The notes under the pieces are model-generated. The model searched no databases. It was not told the origin of the DNA and saw only the letters and a program-made list of their open reading frames with translations. The position numbers were made by a program, and so were the translations under genes. Positions 1 through 9,700 of a stretch of 64,000 bases of DNA are shown in pieces. This stretch comes from Pseudovibrio sp. Ad37 (lineage in GTDB: Bacteria; Pseudomonadota; Alphaproteobacteria; Rhizobiales; Stappiaceae): the NCBI RefSeq assembly GCF_001623075.1, contig NZ_LMCF01000216.1, positions 29,692-93,691 of the forward strand. The letters are read 5' to 3'. The first letter of the stretch is position 1, and every line of letters starts with the position of its first letter.

Positions 1-892
1 AGAAGAGAAGAAACTTATCGAATCCATGGGCGGCTTTGAAAAGCTCATGGAAACGCTACAAAAGCGACTGGAAGAGCAAAAAGAACGCCATCAGGGCGGC
101 AACAAATGGATCGGAACAGGTGGCACATCCCCGTTCGGCGCGTATGGCTACAACCCTGAAGGTATTCGGATTGGACAGGACGGCAGCCGCCATCGCCGCG
201 CCGTCAAGGTTTGGGACAAGCGTGAGTTCAAGGATCTGGATGACACGGTTGAACTGGGCACCCGCAACATCAAGGTTGCCCTGAAGCGCCTGCGTAAATT
301 CGCCAGAACCGGAGCAGCTGATGAGCTGGATCTGGACAACACCATCAAATCCACCGCCCACAAAGGCCTGCTCGACATCCAAATGCGCCCGGAACGGCGC
401 AACTCGGTCAAAGTGCTTTTATTCTTCGACATCGGCGGCTCAATGGATGACCACATTCGCGTCTGCGAAGAACTTTTCTCTGCTGCCAAAACCGAATTCA
501 AGGTGATGGAATACTTCTACTTCCACAATTGCCTCTATGAGTTCGTCTGGAAAAACAATCACCGCCGCCACACAGAGCGCATCAATACGATGGACGTGCT
601 CCATAAATATCCAAGCGATTACAAAGTGATCTTCATTGGCGACGCTTCAATGAGCCCCTATGAGATCACTTACCCCGGCGGTTCAGTCGAACATAGGAAC
701 GAAGAAGCAGGTAACGTCTGGTTAAAACGCGTGACAGACCTTTATCAAAAAGCAGTCTGGCTCAATCCGGTACGGGAAAAGCATTGGGATTACACCCATT
801 CCATCGGCATGATGAAAGAGTTGTTTGACCAGCGCATGTACCCTCTCACTCTGGAAGGTATGGATTCCGCCATGAAGGAACTTGTGCGCTAG
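1..892 (+). CDS. VWA-domain (CoxE-like) protein, 3' part
   Basis: The reading frame is open from the first bases of the window (frame starting at base 2), so this is the C-terminal ~296 residues of a longer gene; the internal ATG at 26 is not a true start. The visible part has a charged N-terminal stretch and then a von Willebrand A-like domain. The metal-site region reads FFDIGGSMDDH (about bases 422-454), i.e. a DxGGS variant of the usual DxSxS MIDAS motif, which is typical of the CoxE-like/COG3825 group of VWA proteins. These are usually paired with a MoxR-type AAA ATPase just upstream, which would lie outside the window. They are thought to act as chaperone-like insertion or remodelling factors; the target here is unknown. 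Confidence 0.8.
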   Translation, partial: EEKKLIESMGGFEKLMETLQKRLEEQKERHQGGNKWIGTGGTSPFGAYGYNPEGIRIGQDGSRHRRAVKVWDKREFKDLDDTVELGTRNIKVALKRLRKFARTGAADELDLDNTIKSTAHKGLLDIQMRPERRNSVKVLLFFDIGGSMDDHIRVCEELFSAAKTEFKVMEYFYFHNCLYEFVWKNNHRRHTERINTMDVLHKYPSDYKVIFIGDASMSPYEITYPGGSVEHRNEEAGNVWLKRVTDLYQKAVWLNPVREKHWDYTHSIGMMKELFDQRMYPLTLEGMDSAMKELVR

Positions 893-904
893 AGCGTGTT
901 CCAC

Positions 905-922
905 TTGATTGGTTTCAATCAA
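905..922. repeat. Intergenic hairpin TTGATTG-gttt-CAATCAA
   Basis: A perfect 7-bp inverted repeat with a 4-base loop lies 13 bases after the VWA stop codon. No T-run follows on either strand, so it is a weak terminator candidate. It follows the string agagcgtgttcc and resembles the short palindromic intergenic elements found in many alphaproteobacterial genomes; that similarity is from memory and was not searched. Confidence 0.4.
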
Positions 923-1124
923 ACGACACAGTGCATTTAACCTCCCCTTTTTGTAATTTTACAACTAGACTGCAAGTAGCATTGAGATCTAGACAGCAAC
1001 CGCGCTTGGCAAAAAGCATGCTTCACACCTGTTTTGGAGAAGAAGCTGCAACACGCTTTCAGCTGGGCGCAAGCTGATTGCGTTAGGCAACAAGTGCACC
1101 AGAAGGGCTAAGAGAGGCTATGCT

Positions 1125-2828
1125 GTGAGCAAATCTATTTTGTGGCAACTGTTTACAAGGACATCGGCAGGCACCATCGCCTTCATTGCACCGTTCCTTG
1201 CTACCAATGCCAACGCGACAACAATTCCGCCCATTAACTCGCTTATTCCAGCGCTCATAATTGAAAGCTGTCTCGACAAAACCGATGCAGCTTTGGACAG
1301 CCCGGAATTCATCGATTGCCTGACCAACACCCTCACCAGACAACCTGAGGGCGATAACATACATAGCAGCGATCCGACGCATAGGCCCTCAACAGCGAAC
1401 CATATCGCCAACTCACCAGATCGTCTGGATGGCACCAACGTGGTTGTTTGCGCCTCTGAGAACGCTGGCTACACCAAGTGCAAGATCTCGAACGCCAACC
1501 GCAATTACGTCCAGCTGCTGCGTCAGACCTCCTCAGCGCTCTGCAAACTCAATGAAAGCTGGGGCGTCGTCCCATCACATCTTTGGACGGATAAAGGCTG
1601 TTCTGGCATCTTCTATGTTGGCAACAAACCGTACGCTCGCAAAACCGTAAACACGGTAAGCGCCAGTTCGTCTTCACTAAAGAAGCAGATCAAGTCAACC
1701 AGCTCAGGTGGTTTAATCACCCCCATTCCGCAGCTTCCTGAATTTACGAAGGACGGATGGCGTAAATGTGCTCTCGAATTTCAGGTTTGCGAGCTGCCCT
1801 ACGCAACAACCGTTCGCTTCGGCAGGCCCGGCGCATTTTACGAGAAGTCTGCGAAAGGTGATGTACATTGCCGGACCGATTTCTTCGGAGACCCAGATCC
1901 TGCCTCGAAAAAAGCATGCTATTACAAGCTGAAGCGGGATAGCACATCTCCACAGGCTGCGCCTCCAACGCAGGTTGTGACACAAGACTTGCCACCATTG
2001 GAAAACAGCCAGATCGCACCGGAAGATGATCTGGCAATCAATGTGGCCGAACCACTCTGGAAGGCCCGCCGCGCCTGCTCCACACTGGGCAGCAAGATCA
2101 TCGCAACCAAGAATTCCCTGTCAGAATTGCCGCCTGTCTATTTGGGCCTCGGCACATTCACCAATCAGCAGATGAACCAGAAACCGGTACTGGTACGGAC
2201 AGGGGACAAACTCGCTGGTCGCGGTGTCTACCAAAGTCAGGGCATGTACGTGCCCTTCAACTTTTCCTGCGCGCTCAACAGCAACGGAAGAGCCGCCCAA
2301 CATTTTGTTTTCCATGAGCAAAACACAGATCTCATAACGCAGGACCTTCTGCCAAACCCTGACAAATTCCTTCAGGAAAAGGCTCCACTGAATGGATTTG
2401 ATGGTCCTTATGTCTGGGTGTCTGGCCTCCCAACAGGTGCAGGCGACAAGAGCGCTGTTTTGGTCCATGGCGTACCAGAAACAGACGATACCGACTTTTA
2501 CGCCCGTTGCCTGGCTGGAAGCGGTGATATCGAGATCATGTTTCAGTCAACCATCCCTGCTTTGCAGGAAGGCGATAGTATCCTGATTTCGCTAAGCACA
2601 AGGCCGTTCAAGGAAAGCTATGTTGGCGTCGGCAGTTCGTTGAATCAGGAAGCCGGTGTTTCCCTGCCACTCCTTACTTTGAGCAATGGCTCTTCACTTT
2701 GGAACCGAATGGTGCGAGACAACGAACTGAAGATCAATCTGGGCGGCTATGCTATCTACAACGTAAGCCTCAAAGGCAGCGCCAAGCACGTACGCAACTT
2801 CATCCGCGCATGCAGCGCCAGCAAATAA
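1125..2828 (+). CDS. Exported Cys-rich protein with DUF3011-like module
   Basis: A 567-residue protein of unknown function. The GTG start is preceded by an AGAGAGG ribosome site. Residues 1-31 form a signal peptide with a possible cleavage after NANA, so the protein is probably periplasmic or secreted. Residues ~106-166 match the DUF3011 pattern as I remember it: Cys, then RQxS..xC, then WG....xW, then DxGCSGxF. A second Cys-rich block (~210-270) has the pattern C..C..P..T.VRFG...C....FGDP.P..K.C.Y, reminiscent of small repeated extracellular modules. The C-terminal half (~310-567) is unrecognised but resembles a beta-sandwich in composition. Even Cys spacing suggests disulfides, and hence an oxidising compartment. 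It appears monocistronic. Confidence 0.75.
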   Translation: MSKSILWQLFTRTSAGTIAFIAPFLATNANATTIPPINSLIPALIIESCLDKTDAALDSPEFIDCLTNTLTRQPEGDNIHSSDPTHRPSTANHIANSPDRLDGTNVVVCASENAGYTKCKISNANRNYVQLLRQTSSALCKLNESWGVVPSHLWTDKGCSGIFYVGNKPYARKTVNTVSASSSSLKKQIKSTSSGGLITPIPQLPEFTKDGWRKCALEFQVCELPYATTVRFGRPGAFYEKSAKGDVHCRTDFFGDPDPASKKACYYKLKRDSTSPQAAPPTQVVTQDLPPLENSQIAPEDDLAINVAEPLWKARRACSTLGSKIIATKNSLSELPPVYLGLGTFTNQQMNQKPVLVRTGDKLAGRGVYQSQGMYVPFNFSCALNSNGRAAQHFVFHEQNTDLITQDLLPNPDKFLQEKAPLNGFDGPYVWVSGLPTGAGDKSAVLVHGVPETDDTDFYARCLAGSGDIEIMFQSTIPALQEGDSILISLSTRPFKESYVGVGSSLNQEAGVSLPLLTLSNGSSLWNRMVRDNELKINLGGYAIYNVSLKGSAKHVRNFIRACSASK

Positions 2829-2834
2829 CCTAGG

Positions 2835-3620
2835 CTACGCAGTCTTGAAGTATTTGCCCGGCGTCGTGCCAAACGCTTTGCGGAACTGAGAAATGAACGG
2901 ACTTGGCCCTTCATAGCCAAGTTTGAAAGCCACATCACCCACACTTCGGCCTGCTGAGAGCAGCTCCAAAGCACGAAACAGCTTGGCCTGCCCACACCAT
3001 TTGCGATAACTCCAGCCCGTCTCATCAAAGAATCGCCGCTCAAACGTGCGCTGGGACATAAGCGTCCGCTCCGCAGCATCCGCAAGGCTCGGCAGGTGCG
3101 CAGGGCATGACAGGATAGACTGGCAAAGCTCTTTCAAAAGCGCGTGGTTGACTGGCATCGGCAACTGCAGCGGCGCATCTGGTAAACTCTTCAATTGATC
3201 AACAATCACCTGCGCAATCCGCGCTGTCGCCCCATCAAGCGCATAGTCCCGGGGCGCTGCCATAATCTCCTGTATCAGCTCGCGTAAGAGCGGCGTCACC
3301 TGCACCACAACAGGCTTATCAGAAAGTCGCTCAGACCAGTCCTCTCGCAGATACAGGCTCCGAAATTGTGTTTTGATCGGATAGACAGTCCGATGCATCA
3401 TACCTCCGGGAACCCAGACTGCACGCTCTGGCGGTACAACAAATGTCCCCTCCTCAGTAAACACAGTCGTGGACCCTTGCATGATATGAACCAGCTGCCC
3501 GCGTGAATGCGCATGCGGCTCCCCCTGCCCGCCAATGGGCATATCTACCGCATAAGCAACAATGGGTTGCGGACGATCCACCTCATGTGGGTCTGCAAAA
3601 ACATCAGCATGAATGGGCAT
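2835..3620 (-). CDS. AraC-family transcriptional regulator (cupin sensor)
   Basis: About 261 residues. The N-terminal cupin-type sensor domain (residues ~10-95) contains the HAHSRGQLVH metal/ligand-site pattern. The C-terminal AraC/XylS double helix-turn-helix domain (~160-258) has the usual FERRFxxETGxSYRKW and the second-helix block VAFKLGYEGPSPFISQFRKAFGxTP. The ATG at 3620 is preceded by AGAGGTG; a TTG one codon earlier is less likely. It is divergent from the MFS transporter starting at 3729, the standard layout for a local regulator controlling an exporter or importer. The effector is unknown. Confidence 0.9.
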   Translation of the reverse strand: MPIHADVFADPHEVDRPQPIVAYAVDMPIGGQGEPHAHSRGQLVHIMQGSTTVFTEEGTFVVPPERAVWVPGGMMHRTVYPIKTQFRSLYLREDWSERLSDKPVVVQVTPLLRELIQEIMAAPRDYALDGATARIAQVIVDQLKSLPDAPLQLPMPVNHALLKELCQSILSCPAHLPSLADAAERTLMSQRTFERRFFDETGWSYRKWCGQAKLFRALELLSAGRSVGDVAFKLGYEGPSPFISQFRKAFGTTPGKYFKTA

Positions 3621-3728
3621 CAAACACCTCTTGGCGACTTCAAGATATTTTTTGGCAAACTAGTGCTATCACGTAAACAAACTTTTCGCTTACTTAATTG
3701 CAAAACTCATTTCTAAGAACGAAGCACC

Positions 3729-4946
3729 ATGTTGAATATCATTAAAGACATCAGAGCCGACTGGCGCTCACCCTTTGTATTTTTGTTGGTCCTCACCGTC
3801 GCCTCACAACTCTCATTCTCTGTGTGGTGGAACCTCATCAATAACTTTGCAGTCAACTCGCTCGATTTCACCGGGCAGGAAATCGGCATTCAGCAGTCCA
3901 TCCGCGAAATCCCCGGCCTGCTGGCATTCACAGTCATTTTCATGCTGCTGATCTTCAAAGAACAAACGTTCACGTTGATCTCGTTGGGACTAATGGGCTT
4001 CGGCATTGCAATCACCGGATACTTCCCATCCGCGATCGGCTTTTACGCCACCACCCTCATCATGTCTTTCGGCTTCCACTACTACGAGACGCTCAAGCAG
4101 TCTCTATCCCTGCAGTGGTTACCTAAGAAAGACGCCCCGGCACTGCTCGGGCAAATTATTGCGGTCTCGTCACTGGTCTCACTGTGCATCTACGGCTCGA
4201 TCATGATCGGTTGGAAGACGTTTGACCTATCCTATGAGCAAGTGTTCCTGTGGGCAGGAATTGCAGGCATGGCTCTAACTATCTTTGCAGCCTTTGCCTT
4301 CCCAAAGTACAAAGCACACGTGGAACAGCACAAAAAGCTGATCCTGCGCAAACGCTATTGGCTCTACTATGCGCTCACCTTCATGAGTGGTGCCCGCCGT
4401 CAAATCTTTACAGTTTTCGCAGGCTTCCTGATGGTCGAACGCTTTGGCTATGAAGTGCATGAAGTTGCAGCGCTGTTTCTGCTGAATGGCGCAATCAACA
4501 TGTTCCTCGCTCCAAAAATTGGCGCTTTCATTGGCCGAGTTGGCGAGCGAACCGCACTGACTTGCGAGTATGTCGGCTTGATCATCGTTTTCCTGTCCTA
4601 CGCCTTCGTCACCAACGTGTACGTGGCTGGCACCCTTTACGTAATCGACCATGCTTTCTTCGCCATGGCCATCGCAATGAAGACCTACTTCCAGAAGATC
4701 GCAGATCCGGCAGACATTGCACCAACCTCCGCTGTCGACTTCACCATCAACCACATCGCAGCTGTGGTGATTCCGGTGGTATTTGGCACAATCTGGCTTT
4801 TCTCCCCTGCACTGGTGTTCATCGCAGGCGCATCCATGGCTGCTGTTAGCCTGATCCTGAGCCGCATGATCCCGCGCAATCCGGAGCCAGGTATGGAAAC
4901 CGTTTGGGTCCCGGCTCGTCAGCCACAAGCCGTCGGCGCTGAGTAG
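3729..4946 (+). CDS. MFS transporter
   Basis: A 405-residue inner-membrane protein with about 11-12 hydrophobic segments spread over its whole length and a basic cytoplasmic loop around residues 195-215 (KYKAHVEQHKKLILRKRY), as expected between the two MFS halves. It lies 108 bases from the divergent AraC regulator start, so the two are probably a regulator/transporter pair. Substrate cannot be read from the sequence. The gene ends in front of a strong bidirectional terminator. Confidence 0.85.
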   Translation: MLNIIKDIRADWRSPFVFLLVLTVASQLSFSVWWNLINNFAVNSLDFTGQEIGIQQSIREIPGLLAFTVIFMLLIFKEQTFTLISLGLMGFGIAITGYFPSAIGFYATTLIMSFGFHYYETLKQSLSLQWLPKKDAPALLGQIIAVSSLVSLCIYGSIMIGWKTFDLSYEQVFLWAGIAGMALTIFAAFAFPKYKAHVEQHKKLILRKRYWLYYALTFMSGARRQIFTVFAGFLMVERFGYEVHEVAALFLLNGAINMFLAPKIGAFIGRVGERTALTCEYVGLIIVFLSYAFVTNVYVAGTLYVIDHAFFAMAIAMKTYFQKIADPADIAPTSAVDFTINHIAAVVIPVVFGTIWLFSPALVFIAGASMAAVSLILSRMIPRNPEPGMETVWVPARQPQAVGAE

Positions 4947-4963
4947 GCATCCCATAACCCAAC

Positions 4964-4998
4964 AAAAAAGGCTGGCCCAATCGGACCAGCCTTTTTTC
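4964..4998. terminator. Bidirectional rho-independent terminator
   Basis: An A-run, then stem GGCTGG (4970-4975) and CCAGCC (4986-4991), then a T-run. It serves the MFS gene on the plus strand and the ferredoxin gene on the minus strand, which converge here. Confidence 0.85.
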
Positions 4999-5017
4999 AT
5001 TCAAGCTCTGCAGCTGC

Positions 5018-5380
<363 letters not shown>

Positions 5381-5459
5381 TCAGATACATGCAGGCGCCC
5401 AGCTATTCAAGAACTTCTGAACCAGACCTTATGGTCAAACCCGCGCAGCCAATCTCGCA

Positions 5460-5795
5460 TTACAAATTCCGCAGCTTTGAAAGATCCGCAGACACCTCCG
5501 TAAGGCAAGTCTCAACAGTCACCAGCAATGGCACGACTCCACTCGCAGCTTCCTGCTCAGCTTGCTCCAGCGCCTCCCCAAGCGCAAACGCACCAACACC
5601 GCGCGCAGAGCCTTTAAAGCGATGCAGCAAGGCACGAAGGGCTTCTGTTCCCATTGTCTCGCACAATCCCCGACGGAACTCTTCTATCTGATGAGCAAAC
5701 ATCTCCAGGATCTGACCTTGCAAATCCGGGTCATCAAACGTCACAGAAGAGAAGTGATCCCTACATATAGCACTTGTAGTTTTATGTAGTTCCAT
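5460..5795 (-). CDS. Hpt (histidine phosphotransfer) domain protein
   Basis: A 111-residue single-domain protein, predicted all-helical. The phosphorylatable histidine is His58 in LLHRFKGSARGVGA, matching the HxxKG(S/A) signature of Hpt domains. It would relay phosphate between a hybrid histidine kinase and a response regulator; neither is encoded nearby, so it is an orphan relay. The ATG at 5795 is preferred over an in-frame TTG two codons upstream, although no strong ribosome site is visible for either. Confidence 0.85.
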   Translation of the reverse strand: MELHKTTSAICRDHFSSVTFDDPDLQGQILEMFAHQIEEFRRGLCETMGTEALRALLHRFKGSARGVGAFALGEALEQAEQEAASGVVPLLVTVETCLTEVSADLSKLRNL

Positions 5796-6066
5796 AGCCA
5801 AGTTTACGTTAGGCCTCCAAACACAGCCAAGTGACTCAAAGTTATCGCGATATTCGGAAAGTTGATTCGCTTGAGTGACTCAAACCCTGCCACCACCAAG
5901 ACTCTACCCCTCATTTCCCATAGGCAACGGAATCTAGTCCCCAAAAGAAAACACAGGTTTTTATTTCATGGTTAACAAGATCCTACCGCCCAGATTCAAA
6001 TCTAGACTCGTGACCCCGTCACCGGCTCTCACTGCCATTACACGTTAAAATTGACAAGACGCTCTG
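5796..6066. other. Intergenic stretch with ATGGTTAA half site
   Basis: No gene is seen. ATGGTTAACAAGAT at 5969-5982 is repeated exactly at 6073-6086, the latter inside the end of the next gene. ATGGTTAA is the reverse complement of the CtrA half site TTAACCAT. Confidence 0.5.
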
Positions 6067-6363
6067 TTAAAGATGGTTAACAAGATTTTTCGAATTACCA
6101 TCACGCTCCAGCATCGCACGTCCCGTATCGGTCAGCTTACAAACGAGCCAATCCGGCTTCAACGGGTTGGAAAACCAAGGCTCCGCCCACCCTGCTGCAA
6201 TACACGCCCGCACAGTTGCAGCTGGCACTTGTCGACCGCTCTCATCGAACAGCGGTAACTTTCCACCTGCTTCGTTAAGACCTCGCCTTAACCATTTGAG
6301 TTGTGTGGGACTCGGACGATTGGAACCTTTAGAACTGACTGGAGAATTTTCGCGATTAGCCAT
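6067..6363 (-). CDS. Small winged-helix-like hypothetical protein
   Basis: About 98 residues when started at the ATG at 6363, which has a GGGGGGAA ribosome site; the longer frame to 6444 has none. It begins with a polar tail (SSKGSNRPSPTQLKWLRRGL) and continues with a compact domain whose end, DWLVCKLTDTGRAMLE, looks like the last helix and wing of a winged helix-turn-helix fold. This is a familiar small alphaproteobacterial protein of unknown function. It is divergent from the giant GPR-type gene. Confidence 0.6.
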   Translation of the reverse strand: MANRENSPVSSKGSNRPSPTQLKWLRRGLNEAGGKLPLFDESGRQVPAATVRACIAAGWAEPWFSNPLKPDWLVCKLTDTGRAMLERDGNSKNLVNHL

Positions 6364-6749
6364 AGTGAGTTCCCCCCAAAATTGCTGCCTGTGACTTATC
6401 GTAGGGCACCTAAAAATCCCGGCAACTTCTGTTGTACAGTCCACCGGATTGTGCCATTAGGTTAAGGGTAGCTGCAAGGTGGGGAAATCTAAATCTTAAG
6501 GTACCGTTAACATTAACGGTCCGCTTTGATTCTGAAAACTCCTTGTTTTTGGCCCTAGAAGTTCGACGGTGCTCTCAATTCAGAGCTGTTGGATTGCATG
6601 GGGCCAAACCTATTGTTGTCTGAAATGCGTTCTTGTTTGGGAGGAATGTATTTCGCGTAGGACGGACACCTTGTGGTAACGGCGCCGGCACAAAAGGCGA
6701 AAAATGTGCTGACGACCGGCAAGTAGAGAGTACGGACGCGAGGCGAGAT
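6364..6749. promoter_or_regulatory. Divergent control region upstream of the GPR-type gene
   Basis: A 386-base gene-free region between the small winged-helix gene and the GPR-type gene. It contains an 18-bp palindrome ACCGTTAA-CA-TTAACGGT at 6503-6520, a plausible operator. TTAACCAT at 6288-6295 with TTAA at 6275-6278 lies just outside, within the small gene. A TTG-started extension of the giant gene back to 6633 is possible but has no support. Confidence 0.5.
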
Positions 6750-9700
6750 ATGGCGAACACCCCGAAGGCGAAAGCTCCATCGGAAGTGGCTCTGTCAGCG
6801 GTAGAAGAAGCCCTTCAGGCTGATTTTGGCGCTCCACAAGAGTCTATTTTATCCAGTGAACAGGAGAGCACCACTGCGGCCCCCCCGCAAATGTCTGCTA
6901 GCCCTGCAACGGAGTCTGTAACAACAGCTCCTTCCTCTGATAAAAAACTGGCTCAGCTTGTAGAAGAAAATCAAGCTCCGAGACAGGTTCGCAAACGTGG
7001 CCGTGGTGGCCGCCCGCCCACAGCAAGCAACGATGATCGCCAGTCCATTGGCTCACTGATGTTTGCTCTGCAGCGTAAGCCGTCTGCAGCTCCATTCTGG
7101 TTCGCATTTGCAGTCTCCGTTGTCTGGGCCAGCCTTGGCTTGGCAATGTCCTGGGGCTCATTCGCTGCTCAGCTTGAAAAATCATCCTCCTTCTCAGGCG
7201 TATTTGAAAACCCGACGCTGGTTCTCATTTCCGTCTTTATTGTTGTTCCAATCGCATTTGTCTGGGTGATGGCTCTCCTGTTCTGGCGAGCACAGGAAAT
7301 GCGCAACGTCGCACGGGGCATGACGGAAGTTGCTCTTCGTCTTGCTGAGCCTGAAGATGTTGCAAAAGAAAGCATCCTGAACGTTGGTCAGGCAATCCGC
7401 CGCGAAGCTGCCGCCATGGGCGACGGCATTGAACGCGCGATTGCACGTGCCAGCGAGTTGGAAGTTCTCATTCATAAGGAAGTCTCGTCCCTTGAGAACT
7501 CCTATAATGACAACGAACTGAAAATTCGCCGTCTGGTGGAAGAACTTGTCAGCCAGCGTGAAGCCATTCAGGCAAACGCAGAGCTGGTTCGTGAAACCAT
7601 CTCCGGCTCCCACGAAAATCTTGCATCACAGCTCGCGAACACATCAGAGGAATTCGCCTCCTCTGTTGATCGTGCCCGGGAACGCCTAACCGGTTCGATC
7701 GACGCTACGCTTGAGCAGATGACAAGCAAGATCGAAAATCGCGTCACAGAAGCAACCGACAGCTTCACTGAAGCTGGCAGCGAAATGGTCTCCTCGCTGA
7801 CCGTTCGCTCCGATGATTATGTCGAGCGCCTCACTTCTACCGGCTCTGAGCTGGTTGAAACACTCTCCGACACCGGCTCCAAGCTCTCTGAAACACTTCA
7901 CGAGCGCGGATCTTCTATCAATGAAGAGTTCTCCTCTACTGCAAACTCCTTCATTGATAACCTGACCGAGCGCGGTACAGACCTCAACACCCGTCTTTCT
8001 GAAACTTCAGAAGCACTCGTTGACAATCTGGCAAGCCGCAGCGATGAAATCACTGCATCCCTGTCCTCCACCGGAACTGAAATTGTTGAGGGTCTTTCCA
8101 CTCGCGGCAATGAAATCAGCGACCTGTTGGCAGAACGCGGCGACGCTCTGAACGCAACACTCGGCGCTGCTGGCGCAGAACTGTCTGCAACCATCACAGA
8201 CCAGACAGAAGCCATGAAAGGCGTTCTGCAGGCGCAGGGTACTGAGCTGACGGCCTCTATCGAAGAGACGGTCTCTTCTGTAACGGCACAGTTTGTTGGA
8301 GCAAGCTCTGACCTGACACAAACTCTGGTAACCACATCCGGTGAGGTTGTTGGCCAGATCAGTGCAGCAAACACAGAACTCAACTCCACACTGACCAACG
8401 GTCTGTCCGAGTTTACATCCAGCGTTTCGCAAACCAGCGGCGAGCTGGCACAGACACTGGTGATCACCACATCAACCGTCACCGAGCAGCTGACCGAAGC
8501 AAATGCGTCCCTCACCGATACGCTCAATGTTTCCGTTCAGTCCATCAGCTCTGCTGCTGAGGGTGCAAGCTCGCAGATTGGTGCTGTTATTTCAAACGGC
8601 GTTACAGAGTTGAGCACAAGCGTCACAAGCGCAAGCTCCGAACTCTCACAAGCTCTGGCAACAACAACCTCCACTGTGACCGATCAGATCAACAGTGCGA
8701 ACGACACCCTGACAGAAACAATGAACCTTGGCGTTGTTTCCATTAACCAGAGTGTCGAGACCGCAGGTTCCGAGCTGACAACGACACTTCTCACCGCTTC
8801 CAGCGAAGTCACTGAGAAGATCACCACAGCAAACGACAACCTGACTGAGACCCTGAAGGGTGGCATCGATACCATCACCCGTACAGTGGATGGCGTCAGC
8901 GGCGAACTCTCCCAGTCTCTGGACAGCGGCGTTGAGCTTCTGTCTCAAACGGTTAGCAACACAACCTCTGTTATGGCAGAGACAATGGAAAGCGGCGTAG
9001 CTAATCTCAACGAGAGTGTTTACGGCGTATCCGCACAGCTGACAGAAACACTGGACACCAGCGCATCCAACTTCACAGCATCTGTATCCGGCGCGACCGC
9101 CAATATCACAGAAGCTCTGGAAGATGGCGTCTCGAACCTCAGCACCACTGTTTCTGGTGCAAAAGAGCATATCTCCGAGGCTTTGGAAGGCGGCGTTGTC
9201 ACACTCAGCGAAACCGTCAATGCTGCAGGTTCCCAGATCTCCACGATCATGGACAGCGGTGTGGGTAGCCTGACCGACACAGTCAAAACTGCAGACACAA
9301 TCATTTCCGAAACGCTGAATACAGGCGTCGGCAGCCTTAGCGAAACCGTCAATGCTGCAAGCTCCCAGATCTCAACGATCATGGACAGCGGTGTGGGCAG
9401 CCTGACCGACACAGTCAAAACTGCAAACACAATCATTTCCGAGACGCTGGATACAAGCGTCGGCAGCCTCAACGAAACCGTCAACTCCGCAAGCGAGCAG
9501 ATCTCGACGCTTATGGAGACCGGCGTTGGCAGCTTGAACGAGACCGTAAACACGGCCAATACTCAGCTGACAGATACGCTGAACCTGACAGTCACAACAG
9601 TTTCCGATCAGTTCGGCAGTGCAAACGCACAGCTGCATGAAACGCTCGAAACCTCTATCTCTGGCGTCACCGATCACTTCACCTCCGCAAGCACACGTCT

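Noticed and set aside
6633..6749. TTG-started N-terminal extension of the GPR-type protein
   Set aside because: The residues are of irregular composition, and ATG 6750 gives the sensible N-terminus.
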